64,000 bases of DNA from Blastococcus sp. Marseille-P5729 (GCF_900292035.1 NZ_OMPO01000003.1:372001-436000); one strand, 5' to 3'. Counted from the stretch's first letter, positions 37,628-46,108 are shown. Numbers and translations: made by a program. The notes: generated by a model not told the origin, from the sequence alone.

Positions 37628-38641
37628 ATGGAGACCAAGGAAGTGGTGCACGGCCCGGCACCGGTGGGCGCACCCGAGCACACCGTTCGCGGCACTCTCA
37701 GCACGTCGACCGCCGTGCTCGTCGGTGCTCTGCTGCTGGTCGTGCTGCTGCGGCCCGTGCTCGGCGACAGCACCGGCGGGGAACGGGTGTCCGCGTGGGC
37801 GACGATCTTCACCGCGATGTTCGTGCAGGCCGCGCCCTTCCTGGTGCTGGGCGTCACGATCAGCGCGGCCGTCGCCGCGTTCGTGCCCGAGTCCTTCTTC
37901 GCCAAGGCGCTTCCGAAGCGGACGGCGCTGTCGGTGCCCGCCGCCGGTGCCGCCGGGCTGGTACTGCCGGGATGCGAGTGCGGCTCGGTGCCGATCGCCA
38001 AGGGCCTGGCCGACAAGGGCGTGCCGATGGCCGCGGCGCTCGCGTTCATGCTGTCGGCGCCCGCGATCAACCCCATCGTCCTCATTGCCACTGCGGTTGC
38101 CTTCCCGGGTGATCCCGAGATGGTTCTCGCCCGGTTCCTGGCGAGTCTGCTGCTCGCCGTGCTGATGGGCTATCTGTGGTCGCTACGCGGCAGACCCGAG
38201 TGGCTGCGTCCGCAGGGGCGCGTCGTCGCACGAACCGGGTCGCGCTGGACCACCTTCGTTGCCACCTTCACGCATGACTTCCTGCACACCGGCGGCTACC
38301 TGGTGACCGGCGCAGCCGCGGCGGCCTCGCTGCAGGCCTTGGCGCCGCGCTCGATCATGGACGCTGTCGCGTCGAGCTTCTGGCTGTCGGTGCTGGCCAT
38401 GGCGCTGCTCGCCGTCGTCCTCTCGATCTGCTCGGAGGCCGACGCCTTCGTCGCGGCCTCGATGACCCAGTTCTCGTTGACCTCCCGGCTGGTCTTCCTC
38501 GTGGTTGGCCCGGCGGTCGACATCAAGCTCATCGCGCTACAGTCCTCAGCCTTCGGCCGGCGCTTCGCGATACGGTTCGCCTCCGTCACCTTCGTCGTCG
38601 CGATCGGCTGCGCCCTGCTGATCGGATGGTGGGTGCTGTGA
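37628..38641 (+). CDS. YraQ/DUF318-type permease
   Basis: This 337-residue protein has about eight transmembrane helices and the family motif PGCECGSVPIAKGL near residue 115, then FMLSAPAINPIVL. The C-x-C-G-S-V-P motif suggests metal or thiol-reactive substrate handling, but the transported molecule is unknown. It is coupled to the next gene by a GTGA overlap. The two-gene set recurs in actinobacteria and is often zinc-regulated. Confidence 0.82.
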   Translation: METKEVVHGPAPVGAPEHTVRGTLSTSTAVLVGALLLVVLLRPVLGDSTGGERVSAWATIFTAMFVQAAPFLVLGVTISAAVAAFVPESFFAKALPKRTALSVPAAGAAGLVLPGCECGSVPIAKGLADKGVPMAAALAFMLSAPAINPIVLIATAVAFPGDPEMVLARFLASLLLAVLMGYLWSLRGRPEWLRPQGRVVARTGSRWTTFVATFTHDFLHTGGYLVTGAAAAASLQALAPRSIMDAVASSFWLSVLAMALLAVVLSICSEADAFVAASMTQFSLTSRLVFLVVGPAVDIKLIALQSSAFGRRFAIRFASVTFVVAIGCALLIGWWVL

Positions 38642-39408
38642 GAACGCTGGTGATGCGCCGCGAGACGCCCAGCCTGGCGCTGCTGCTGGTCGGCGCGTGG
38701 ATCATGAAGATCTCGCTGACCGACGACTACAAGATGTACGTGAAGGACTCCTTCGGGCCGTGGCTTGCGGTTGCCGGCGGCATCCTCGTGCTGGTGGCGA
38801 TCGCCGGCCTGGTGCTGGTCAGCATCGGCCAGCGAGTGGATCATGCCGAGCACGCCGACCATCCCGAGCGCCCGGAGGGACCTCGCGAGCCGGCCGCCGA
38901 GCACGGGCACAGCCACCGGTCGTACGTCGGATGGCTGCTGCTGGCGCCGCTGGTCGCCTTCACCGTGATCATCCCGCGTCCGCTGGGTGCCTACTCGGCC
39001 GAGCGTGCTGCCGCCCCGCCCCCGATGCCTGCGGATCAGACCTTCGAGGAGCTGCCTGCGGGCGATCCGGTCGAGCTCACCCTGCGCGACTACACGAGCC
39101 GCACGCTGTGGGACGACGCCGCGACGCTCGAGGGCCGCACCGTGAGGCTGACCGGATTCGTGACCCCGCGCGCGGCGGGGGGCTATTACATCACCCGGCA
39201 GGTGATCGCCTGCTGCGCTGCCGACGCGCTGCCGGTGCAGGTGTACGTCGCGGGTGACCCGCCGGTGTTCGCACCCGACACCTGGATCGAGGTTGTGGGC
39301 ACCTCGGCGCCGACGGTGCGCGACGAGAGCGACAGCTTCGACATCGCTGCGGTCACCGCTGACTCGGTCACGACCGTCACGCCCCCGGCGTCGCCGTACG
39401 AGCAGTAG
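38638..39408 (+). CDS. TIGR03943/DUF1980-family membrane protein
   Basis: This 256-residue protein has two or three N-terminal transmembrane helices separated by a His-rich linker (HAEHADH, EHGHSHRS). The extracytoplasmic C-terminal domain has RLTGFVTPR and an IACCAADA cysteine pair followed by P-V-Q-V-Y-V, matching the YcgQ/TIGR03943 partner of DUF318 permeases. The start is the GTG at 38638 overlapping the permease stop. A partner role in transport is inferred from this fixed pairing. Confidence 0.8.
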   Translation: MRTLVMRRETPSLALLLVGAWIMKISLTDDYKMYVKDSFGPWLAVAGGILVLVAIAGLVLVSIGQRVDHAEHADHPERPEGPREPAAEHGHSHRSYVGWLLLAPLVAFTVIIPRPLGAYSAERAAAPPPMPADQTFEELPAGDPVELTLRDYTSRTLWDDAATLEGRTVRLTGFVTPRAAGGYYITRQVIACCAADALPVQVYVAGDPPVFAPDTWIEVVGTSAPTVRDESDSFDIAAVTADSVTTVTPPASPYEQ

Positions 39409-39444
39409 ATAAGACGTTCGAAGTCTCAATCGACCGGTTATTGA

Positions 39445-39460
39445 TATTGGACCTCCAATA
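39445..39460. promoter_or_regulatory. Palindromic operator candidate upstream of catB
   Basis: TATTGG (39445-39450) and CCAATA (39455-39460) form an inverted repeat with a 4-base spacer in an AT-rich stretch 43 bases before the catB start. Size and position would suit an IclR- or LysR-type regulator of a catechol operon. No intact regulator is encoded nearby. Confidence 0.45.
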
Positions 39461-39502
39461 GAACATTCGGTTGACTCGTGGGCAAGCTCAGGAGGCCCAC
39501 CC

Positions 39503-40606
39503 GTGAAGATCGAGCGCATCGAGGCGATCCCCTTCGCAATCCCATATGCCAAGAAGCTGCAGTTCGCCAGCGGCGAGGTCGACACTGCCCGCCACGTGCT
39601 CGTGCGGGTGCACACGACCGACGGGCTGATCGGCACCGCTGAGGCGCCGCCGCGCCCGTTCACCTACGGCGAGACGCAGGCCTCGATCATCGCCATCATC
39701 AACGACGTCTTCGCCCCGCAGATCACCGGCCTGACGATCTTCCAGCGGGAACGGGTTCGGGCACTGCTCGACCGGACGATCGGCAACCCCACCGCCAAGG
39801 CGGCCGTCGACATGGCTTTGTGGGATCTCATCGGCCAGTCGCTCGGCGCCAGCGTCACCGATCTGCTGGGCGGCTTCGGCGAGGGCATGCGAGTCTGCCA
39901 CATGCTCGGCTTCGACACGCCCGAGGTGATGGTCGAACAGGCGCACCGCATGCGTGAGAACTATGGCATCAGCACGTTCAAGGTGAAGGTCGGCCGCCAT
40001 CCTGTCGACCTGGACGTCGCCGTGTGCCGTGCGCTGCGTGCGGAGTTCGGCGACGCCATCGAGCTGTACATCGACGGCAACCGCGGCTGGAGCGCATCGG
40101 AGTCCGCCGAGGCGTTGCGCCAGATGGCCGACCTCGGGCTGACGCTCGCCGAGGAGCTGTGCCCCGCGGACGACGTCCTCGGTCGCCGCTGGCTCGTCCG
40201 GCAGGCGCCGATCCCGTTCGTGGCCGACGAGAGTGTGCCGACCCAGGCCGACGTCACCCGCGAGCTGCTGGGCGGTTCGGCAACCGCGATCAGCATCAAG
40301 ACCGCCCGCACCGGCTTCAGCGCATCCCAGCGAATCCTGGGCCAGTGCGAGGGCATGGGCGTCGAGGTCGTGATGGGCAACCAGATCGACGGGCAGATCG
40401 GAACCGCCTGCACCGTTGCCTTCGGCGCGGCGTTCGCGCACACCTCGAAGCGGGCCGGTGAGCTGTCCAACTTCCTCGACATGAGCGATGACCTACTGGT
40501 CGATCCCTTGCAGATCAGCGATGGCGTGCTATCCACCAGGCCGGGACCGGGGCTCGGGATCGCCGTCGACGAATCCAAGCTGTCCCACTACCGCGAGGAC
40601 CGCTGA
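39503..40606 (+). CDS. catB: Muconate cycloisomerase
   Basis: This 367-residue enolase-superfamily enzyme lactonises cis,cis-muconate in the ortho-cleavage branch of the beta-ketoadipate pathway. K160-x-K162 (FKVKVG), metal ligands D191, E217 or E218 and D242, and the opposite lysine K266 (ISIKTARTGF) are all present, so it looks functional. GTG start with GGAGG upstream. It is followed by a catA remnant and catC. Confidence 0.88.
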   Translation: MKIERIEAIPFAIPYAKKLQFASGEVDTARHVLVRVHTTDGLIGTAEAPPRPFTYGETQASIIAIINDVFAPQITGLTIFQRERVRALLDRTIGNPTAKAAVDMALWDLIGQSLGASVTDLLGGFGEGMRVCHMLGFDTPEVMVEQAHRMRENYGISTFKVKVGRHPVDLDVAVCRALRAEFGDAIELYIDGNRGWSASESAEALRQMADLGLTLAEELCPADDVLGRRWLVRQAPIPFVADESVPTQADVTRELLGGSATAISIKTARTGFSASQRILGQCEGMGVEVVMGNQIDGQIGTACTVAFGAAFAHTSKRAGELSNFLDMSDDLLVDPLQISDGVLSTRPGPGLGIAVDESKLSHYREDR

Positions 40607-40636
40607 CCACCAACCCACCCCCACGAGAGGAAACCC

Positions 40637-40834
40637 ATGAGCGAGTTCACCCAGGAGACCACGGCCCGTGCCGCCGACTCCGGCGCCAACGCGACCGCAG
40701 CGTTCAAGGCCAAGCAGAAGGCGGGCGCGGTCGAGACCGATCAGGAGCGCGTCAGCCAGCTGGCCACCGAGGTAATCCAGCGAGATGGCGACGGCGAGAA
40801 GACCGTCTACGACTACGTTCTGGATCCCGCCTGA
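40637..40834 (+). pseudogene. catA: Catechol 1,2-dioxygenase remnant with large internal deletion
   Basis: This 65-residue open frame starts with a sequence like the N-terminus of actinobacterial CatA (SGANATAAFKAKQKAG...ERVSQLATEVI). It jumps at about residue 45 to GEKTVYDYVLDPA, which resembles the CatA C-terminus. The usual 200 or so residues between, including the Tyr/His iron ligands, are missing, yet the frame is kept. It sits between catB and catC, the usual place for catA. The ATG has GAGAGGA upstream. It cannot be an active dioxygenase. A short unrelated protein is the alternative. Confidence 0.65.
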
Positions 40835-41121
40835 TGTTGTTCGCCGTGAAGATGGACGTCGCGATCCCGCACGATGTCGACCCTGAGCAGATCGCCGAGA
40901 CGATCGCTACCGAGAAGGCCTATTCGCAGCAGCTGCAGCGGGATGGCGAATGGCGGCACATCTGGCGATGCGCCGGCCAGTACTCCAACATCAGCATCTT
41001 CGATGTCGCCGACAACGAGCGGCTGCACGAGATCCTGTGGAATCTGCCGCTGTTCAAGTACATGACGATCGAGGTGACGCCGTTGGCCACCCACCCTTCA
41101 GACATCGCCGTCGGGGACTGA
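40834..41121 (+). CDS. catC: Muconolactone delta-isomerase
   Basis: This 95-residue protein matches the ferredoxin-like CatC fold: MLFAVKMDVAIPHDVDP at the start, a central EWRHIWRCAGQYSNISIFDV and LPLFKYMTIEVTPLATHPS at the end. It isomerises muconolactone to beta-ketoadipate enol-lactone. The ATG overlaps the preceding stop (TGATG). Length is normal for the family. Confidence 0.92.
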   Translation: MLFAVKMDVAIPHDVDPEQIAETIATEKAYSQQLQRDGEWRHIWRCAGQYSNISIFDVADNERLHEILWNLPLFKYMTIEVTPLATHPSDIAVGD

Positions 41122-41165
41122 GAACAGGCTTTGCAGCACGTCTCGTACGTTGCGTAGCAACGGTG

Positions 41166-41624
41166 AATCGTCGCCGTCAGCGGCCGGTAGACGACGCCGG
41201 TGACAGCGAGGGCCATCACGGACTCCGGAACCAAGGCGACACCGACGCCCGCCGCGACAAAGGACACGAGCGTGGCTGTCTCGGTCACCTCGATCGACGC
41301 GGTCGGGGTGAAGCCGGCCTCGCGGCATGCCGCGGCGACGGCCTCGTGCACGACCGACTGCCCGCTGCCCGGGTATGCCACGAACGGCTCGCCCGCGAGG
41401 TCCTCGATCGCCACCCGGTCGCGGGCGGCCAACCGGTGCACGTCCGGGAGCGCGACCACGAGCGGCTCAGACGACAGCGCCTCGATCACGACCCCGTCAC
41501 CAGCCACCGGCGGTCGGAGGACTGCCAGGTCGATCCGGCCGTCCTGCAGCGCGGTGACCTGCGCTGGTGTCAGCATCTCACCGCGGAGCTCCAGCTCAAG
41601 GCATTGCTTGCCTCCCGGCCGCAC
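41166..41624 (-). pseudogene. LysR-type regulator fragment (substrate-binding domain only)
   Basis: This minus-strand frame encodes the middle and C-terminal parts of a LysR effector domain: LELELRGEMLTPAQVTALQDGRIDLAVLRPP, then SFVAAGVGVALVPES and VVYRPLTA. The N-terminal helix-turn-helix and linker are gone, with a stop in frame just upstream of 41624. After about residue 153 the frame runs into antisense of catC without similarity. Both ends are therefore lost. It was probably a regulator of aromatic degradation. Confidence 0.75.
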
Positions 41625-41653
41625 CGGGGCTCAGATCAGCGGGTGTACGGTGC

Positions 41654-42658
41654 TCAGCTGCAGCCGAGCGCCGCCTGCAGCGCGGCGAGATTGTCCTTCA
41701 TGGCGGACAGATAGTCGCCCGACTCCGGTTGATTCTCCAACGGGTTGAGCTCGCCGGCCTGCGCTCCGGTGGCTTGGGACACCGTCTCGGCGTACTTGTC
41801 GCTCGATCCGGACTCGTAGAAGATCGTCGTGATGCCGTTCTGCTCCACGAACTCCTTGACCTCGGCGAGCTTCTGCGGCGAGGGATCCTCGTCGGTCAGG
41901 CCAGCGATGCCGACCTGCTGAAGCCCGTAGGCCTTCGCGAGGTAGCCGAAGGCGTTGTGGGTGGTGACGATCGCCGTACGCTCGCACTGGGCCAGGCCGG
42001 TGGTGAAATCCTGATCGAGCTGGCTGAGCTCGTTGTTCAGTGCTTCGTAGTTGGACTCGTAGTCCTCCTCGTGGTCCGGATCGATCTCGACCAGGTGGTC
42101 CTTGACTGCCTCGGCCATCGACGACATCAGCTCGGGATCCAGCCAGATGTGCGGATCCAGCGCGTCCCCGTGATCGTGCCCGGCGTGATCGTCCCCGGAC
42201 TCGTCGCCGTGGTCGTGCCCGGAATGGTCTTCTTCGGCCGCGTGGTCCTCATCGCCGTGGCTGTGGCCGAGGTCGTCGCTGCCGGGCATGAGGTCGGTGA
42301 CCGTAGCGACATCGAGCACGTGCTCCGGTGACTCGTTCTCGATCGCGTCGTCGACCGCGGGCTGCAGCCCCTTCAGATGGATGACGAGCGAGGCGCTGCT
42401 GATTGCCCCGACCTCCTGAGCATTCAGCTCCATGTCATGCGGGTCCGCGCCTTGCTGTGCCAGGCTCTGCACCTCGACCTGCTCACCGCCGATCTCGGTC
42501 GCAAGGTACTCCAGCGGGTAGAAGCCCACCACGACCTTGTCCCCGTCCGAGCCGGATCCGGAGTCGGACGAGCAGGCAGCCAGGGAGAGGCCGGCGAGGC
42601 CGATCGAGCTGCTCGCGATGAGCAGGCGGAATCTGCGGGAACGTCGAGAGTTGAGCAT
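41654..42658 (-). CDS. znuA: Zinc ABC transporter substrate-binding lipoprotein (ZnuA-like)
   Basis: This 334-residue protein has a lipoprotein signal (LSLAAC lipobox) and the cluster A-I metal-binding fold. Predicted Zn ligands are the histidines in DPHDME, DPHIWLDP and THNAFGY and an acidic residue in FYESGSSD. A His/Asp-rich loop (GHSHGDEDH, DHAGHDHGD) is typical of zinc rather than manganese receptors. No ATPase or permease gene is adjacent, so it must work with components encoded elsewhere. The 245-base gap upstream contains a promoter and a decayed membrane-protein-like stretch. Confidence 0.9.
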   Translation of the reverse strand: MLNSRRSRRFRLLIASSSIGLAGLSLAACSSDSGSGSDGDKVVVGFYPLEYLATEIGGEQVEVQSLAQQGADPHDMELNAQEVGAISSASLVIHLKGLQPAVDDAIENESPEHVLDVATVTDLMPGSDDLGHSHGDEDHAAEEDHSGHDHGDESGDDHAGHDHGDALDPHIWLDPELMSSMAEAVKDHLVEIDPDHEEDYESNYEALNNELSQLDQDFTTGLAQCERTAIVTTHNAFGYLAKAYGLQQVGIAGLTDEDPSPQKLAEVKEFVEQNGITTIFYESGSSDKYAETVSQATGAQAGELNPLENQPESGDYLSAMKDNLAALQAALGCS

Positions 42659-42665
42659 GCCGACG

Positions 42666-42695
42666 AGATAACCGCTCCGACGAATCTATTGTCAA
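42666..42695 (-). promoter_or_regulatory. Sigma-70-type promoter of znuA
   Basis: On the minus strand TTGACA (42690-42695) is followed by an 18-base spacer and TTATCT (42666-42671), which ends 7 bases before the ATG. The transcript would be leaderless or nearly so. Confidence 0.55.
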
Positions 42696-42903
42696 AGTCG
42701 CATCCATGAATGGGAAGCGGCGCACCTAGCGCTCTGCCGATCGACTGGCTCGGTGACCGGCGAGCAGGTAGAAACAGCGCCCCGGCAATGATCCAGATGA
42801 CCAGTGCGCCGAAGGTGGGGCCAGAGAGCGCACCAGGCGATCCGGATCGATGCCAATGCGTCCCAAAGTCCCCCGGCGGTCGGTGTGGCCGTGACTGGCA
42901 GGG

Positions 42904-43290
42904 TCAGCGGACGCCGACCAGGTCGACGACGAAGACGAGCGTCTCGTTCGGGGCGATCGCGCCCGGGGCACCGTACTCGCCGTACCCGAGGTGCGGAGGG
43001 ATCGTGATCTTGCGGCGACCGCCCACCTTCATGCCGGCGATGCCCTGGTCCCACCCCTGGATGACCCGCCCCGCGCCGAGCGGGAAGGACAGCGACTGGC
43101 CGCGGTCCCACGAGGCGTCGAACTGCTGACCGGTCGACCACGACTTGCCGACGTAGTGGGTGTCCACGGTCATCCCCGCCTGCGCCTCGGCACCGTCGCC
43201 GACGGTGATGTCCTCGATCTGCAGCTCGGCGGGCGGGTTCTCGTTCGGGACCTCGAACTCGGGCTTGCTGGTGCTGTCGTTGGTTGCCAT
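42904..43290 (-). CDS. FKBP-type peptidyl-prolyl isomerase
   Basis: This 128-residue protein has a complete FKBP domain: VDTHYVGKSWSTGQQFDASWDRG, VIQGWDQGIAGMKVGGRRKITIP and a closing LVFVVDLV strand. It has no signal peptide, so it is cytoplasmic. It catalyses cis-trans isomerisation at proline. The ATG at 43290 follows a TACCGT box by 6 bases. Confidence 0.93.
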   Translation of the reverse strand: MATNDSTSKPEFEVPNENPPAELQIEDITVGDGAEAQAGMTVDTHYVGKSWSTGQQFDASWDRGQSLSFPLGAGRVIQGWDQGIAGMKVGGRRKITIPPHLGYGEYGAPGAIAPNETLVFVVDLVGVR

Positions 43291-43296
43291 GCGGTC

Positions 43297-43302
43297 ACGG
43301 TA
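43297..43302 (-). promoter_or_regulatory. -10 box, leaderless promoter of the FKBP gene
   Basis: On the minus strand TACCGT is followed by six bases and then the ATG at 43290. Confidence 0.55.
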
Positions 43303-43344
43303 CCGGCCCAGCTCGCTGCCATCCGAGCCGCACCGAGCTCGGAC

Positions 43345-43350
43345 TAGGCT
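43345..43350 (+). promoter_or_regulatory. -10 box, leaderless promoter of the Fic-like gene
   Basis: TAGGCT is followed by seven bases and then the GTG at 43358. It is divergent from the FKBP promoter about 45 bases away. Confidence 0.5.
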
Positions 43351-43357
43351 GGACGCC

Positions 43358-44119
43358 GTGCCGAGCCCAGTCACCACCGACCCGTTACTGCCCCTCGTCG
43401 ACCTTCCGGGGGTGTCCGAGGCGTGCGCGAAGGCGCGTGCGGACGTCGATCGCCTACTCAACCACCGGGTACTGCGCAAGCAGTCTGCCGACGTGAGCGG
43501 CGAATCGCTGATCCGGGGCGCACGCGCGTCCGCAGAACTCGAGGATCACGGCTACCAGCTCGAGGCGGTGCGGTCAGGGAGCATCGACGACCCGGTCGTC
43601 ACCGGGTGTCTGCGAGTCGCCGGAGAGCTTGGCCGGATCACCGATATCTGGGAGAAGGCGCCGCTACAAGCGATCGCGGCGCTTCACCTACAGGCCGCGC
43701 ACGGCTCGCTGCATCGCGACGACCTCGCACGACCGGTGGCGGGCCCGGAGGCAGCGCACCGGCTTCAGCAGCTGGCCGACACTGTCCGGGCGCCGCGGTC
43801 CCGGCAGCTGCCTGGTCTGATCGTGGCGGCCGTCGTCCACGGCGAGCTGCTGTCGGTGAAGCCGTTCGCCGCTCTCAACGGTGTCGTGGCGCGGGGGGCG
43901 GCACGGGTTGCGTTGATCTCCACGGGCGTCGATCCCAAGGCGCTCGCGGTGCCCGAGGTCGGCCACGTCGCGGAGAAGCGTGAGTACCAGCACGCGCTGG
44001 CCGCCTACCGGACTGGCACGCCGGACGGCGTCGCGCGGTGGATCGTGCACTGCGCCCAGGCGCTCTCCCACGGCGCGGTCGAGGGGCTGGCTATCTGCGA
44101 GGCCGTGCTCCGCGGCTGA
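43358..44119 (+). CDS. Fic-fold-like protein with degenerate active site
   Basis: This 253-residue, mostly helical protein has a segment SVKPFAALNGVVARGAAR that aligns with the Fic motif (H-P-F-x-x-G-N-G-R). The catalytic histidine is replaced and the glycine-asparagine-glycine element is altered (A-L-N-G), so AMP transfer is unlikely. Homologues are widely annotated as oxidoreductases in actinobacteria without proof. The GTG start is chosen from the TAGGCT box; the open frame further upstream overlaps the divergent FKBP gene. Confidence 0.6.
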   Translation: MPSPVTTDPLLPLVDLPGVSEACAKARADVDRLLNHRVLRKQSADVSGESLIRGARASAELEDHGYQLEAVRSGSIDDPVVTGCLRVAGELGRITDIWEKAPLQAIAALHLQAAHGSLHRDDLARPVAGPEAAHRLQQLADTVRAPRSRQLPGLIVAAVVHGELLSVKPFAALNGVVARGAARVALISTGVDPKALAVPEVGHVAEKREYQHALAAYRTGTPDGVARWIVHCAQALSHGAVEGLAICEAVLRG

Positions 44120-44210
44120 GCCACGCTGAGATTTCTCGAGCGAGTCGCCCGATCCGATGCGCTCCCCGGGAACGTGGTGCTGCGCACTTGCCGGACGATG
44201 GGACACACCG

Positions 44211-45968
44211 CTAGCTCTCGGCGTATGCGGCGTCGATCGCGTCGGCGAACCGTTCGTTCACGGTCTTGCGGCGGATCTTCAGCGTCGGGGTGAGATCGCC
44301 GTCTGCTATCGACAGCGGCCCCTCGGCGATCACGATGCGTCGCGGCTTCTCCCAGCTCGCCAGATCGGCCGTCGCCGCCTCGACCCGGCTCATCAGCAGC
44401 TGCCGGACCCGCTCGTCCTCGGCCAGCTGCTCGAAAGTCATCGGGCCCCAGCCTCGCCGCTGCACGTGTGCGGCGAGATCCTCGTAGGACGGCTGGATCA
44501 GGGCGATGAGGTAAGGGCGCCGTTCGCCGATGATCATCGCGTGCTCGATGAGGTCGTCGGTGGTCAACCGTGCCTCGATCGGCTGCGGCGCAACGTTCTT
44601 GCCTTGCGCGGTCACCACGAGATCCTTGATCCGGTCGGTCACGATCAGGTACCCGTCCTCGATGCGGCCGACGTCACCGGTGCGGAACCAGCCGTCGACG
44701 AACGCCTCGTCGGTCGCCTCCGGGTTGTTCCAGTACCCGCGGGTCACGTTGGGGCCGCGCACCTGGATCTCGTCGTCCGCCCCGATCCGGATCTCGACAC
44801 CGTCGATCGGCCGGCCCACCGTGCCGAATCGGAACTTGGCCGGTGTGTTGCAGGTGATGACCGGAGCGGTCTCGGTCAGCCCATAACCCTCGCACACCAG
44901 AAGCCCTGCTGCGTAGAAGAACTCCCCGACGTCCGTGCTGAGCGGGGCGCCTCCAGCAGCGAAGTAGTTCTTGGGTCCACCGACGGCCTCGCGGATCTTC
45001 GAGAGGATGAGCCGATCCGCGACCGCATGCTGCACGCGCAGCGGCAGCGGCGGCCTGGCGCCTGCGGCCCGGTACACACCGTGCTTCCGGCCAACCCTCA
45101 CGGCCCAGTCGAAGATCCGCGCCTTGCGAGGGTTCTCGTGGGCGCGGGCGGTCGCCACCGCCTGCACCTTCTCGAACACCCGGGGTACGGCGACCATCGC
45201 GGTGGGCCGGACGTCGGTGAGCGAGTCGGCGACCGCCCGGGGGTCGGCGAGGTAGGACACGGCTACCCCTCGGGACAGCATGAAGAAGGTGGAGGCTCGC
45301 TCGAAGGCGTGGCTCAGCGGTAGGAAGCAGAGGCTCCGGTCACCGGGGCCGACGTCAAATCGCCGACCGATCGAGTCCAGCTGGTGCAGCAGGTTTCCGT
45401 GGCTGAGCATTACTCCCTTCGGTGGCCCGGTCGTACCAGAGGTGTAGACGATCGTCGCGAGGTCGTCCGGCCCTACGGCGGCCAGGCGGCTGGCCGCCTC
45501 GCGTGCCGGCGGCGAGTCACTGGTAGGGGCAGCGGCGATCAGGTGGGCCAGCTCGGACGCCATCGAGATGACCCGCTTCACAGACGGGAGGTCATCGGCG
45601 ATCGCCTGCACAGTAGACATCTCGGCCTCCCCGGCACACACGATGCGGGCTCCGCTGTCGCGCAGGATCTGCTTGGCCTGCCCGGGTGTGCTGGTCGCGT
45701 ACAGCGGCACAGTGATCGCCCCGACGCTCTGGATCGCGTAGTCGCACACCGTCCACGCCGGACAGTTCGCTGACAGGATCGCGATGCGATCCCCAGGGGA
45801 GATGCCCGCAGCCACCAGCGTCCTTGCCAGCGCCCGGACGTCGTCGGCGAGCTGCCGGTAGGTCTTCTCGGCCCAATGACCGGCCACCTGCTCGCGTGTC
45901 GCGATCTGCGTGGGGTGGGCGGCTGAGGCGTCGAACAGGGTCTGGGGGATCGATCGCGCATCGCTCAC
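44211..45968 (-). CDS. Long-chain fatty-acid-CoA ligase (AMP-forming)
   Basis: This 585-residue ANL-superfamily enzyme has YTSGTTGPPKGVMLSHGN (P-loop), GYGLTETAPVI, and GWFRTGDVGRIEDGYLIVTDRIKDLVVTAQGKNVAP, plus a late L-K-I-R-R-K. It activates fatty acids to acyl-AMP and then acyl-CoA. The GTG at 45968 follows a TAGGGT box by 7 bases, making the longer open frame to 46022 unlikely. It is divergent from the alcohol dehydrogenase gene and could supply CoA esters downstream of alcohol oxidation, but that link is only positional. Confidence 0.9.
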   Translation of the reverse strand: MSDARSIPQTLFDASAAHPTQIATREQVAGHWAEKTYRQLADDVRALARTLVAAGISPGDRIAILSANCPAWTVCDYAIQSVGAITVPLYATSTPGQAKQILRDSGARIVCAGEAEMSTVQAIADDLPSVKRVISMASELAHLIAAAPTSDSPPAREAASRLAAVGPDDLATIVYTSGTTGPPKGVMLSHGNLLHQLDSIGRRFDVGPGDRSLCFLPLSHAFERASTFFMLSRGVAVSYLADPRAVADSLTDVRPTAMVAVPRVFEKVQAVATARAHENPRKARIFDWAVRVGRKHGVYRAAGARPPLPLRVQHAVADRLILSKIREAVGGPKNYFAAGGAPLSTDVGEFFYAAGLLVCEGYGLTETAPVITCNTPAKFRFGTVGRPIDGVEIRIGADDEIQVRGPNVTRGYWNNPEATDEAFVDGWFRTGDVGRIEDGYLIVTDRIKDLVVTAQGKNVAPQPIEARLTTDDLIEHAMIIGERRPYLIALIQPSYEDLAAHVQRRGWGPMTFEQLAEDERVRQLLMSRVEAATADLASWEKPRRIVIAEGPLSIADGDLTPTLKIRRKTVNERFADAIDAAYAES

Positions 45969-45975
45969 GTCCTCG

Positions 45976-45981
45976 ACCCTA
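45976..45981 (-). promoter_or_regulatory. -10 box, leaderless promoter of the fatty-acid-CoA ligase gene
   Basis: On the minus strand TAGGGT is followed by seven bases and then the GTG at 45968. Confidence 0.5.
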
Positions 45982-46081
45982 CGCTCGCGTAGCCTCCACC
46001 AGGCTGGATGCGAGTCCCACACTGTGATCGGCGTCTCGACAGAAGTGGTCCCGCGGGGTATGAAGTGAGAGCGGTCACTCT

Positions 46082-46108
46082 ATGCGTTACAGCGCATCCG
46101 TCCGTAAC
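46082..46108. promoter_or_regulatory. Overlapping inverted repeats upstream of the alcohol dehydrogenase
   Basis: ATGCG (46082-46086) and CGCAT (46093-46097) flank TTACAG. Overlapping them, GTTAC (46086-46090) and GTAAC (46104-46108) form a second inverted repeat. They lie 40-70 bases before the GTG start, so they may form an operator for alcohol-responsive control. Confidence 0.4.

Noticed and set aside
37628-39408. Zur box upstream of the permease/DUF1980 pair
   Set aside because: I searched by eye for an AT-rich zinc-box palindrome and found only a -10 element.
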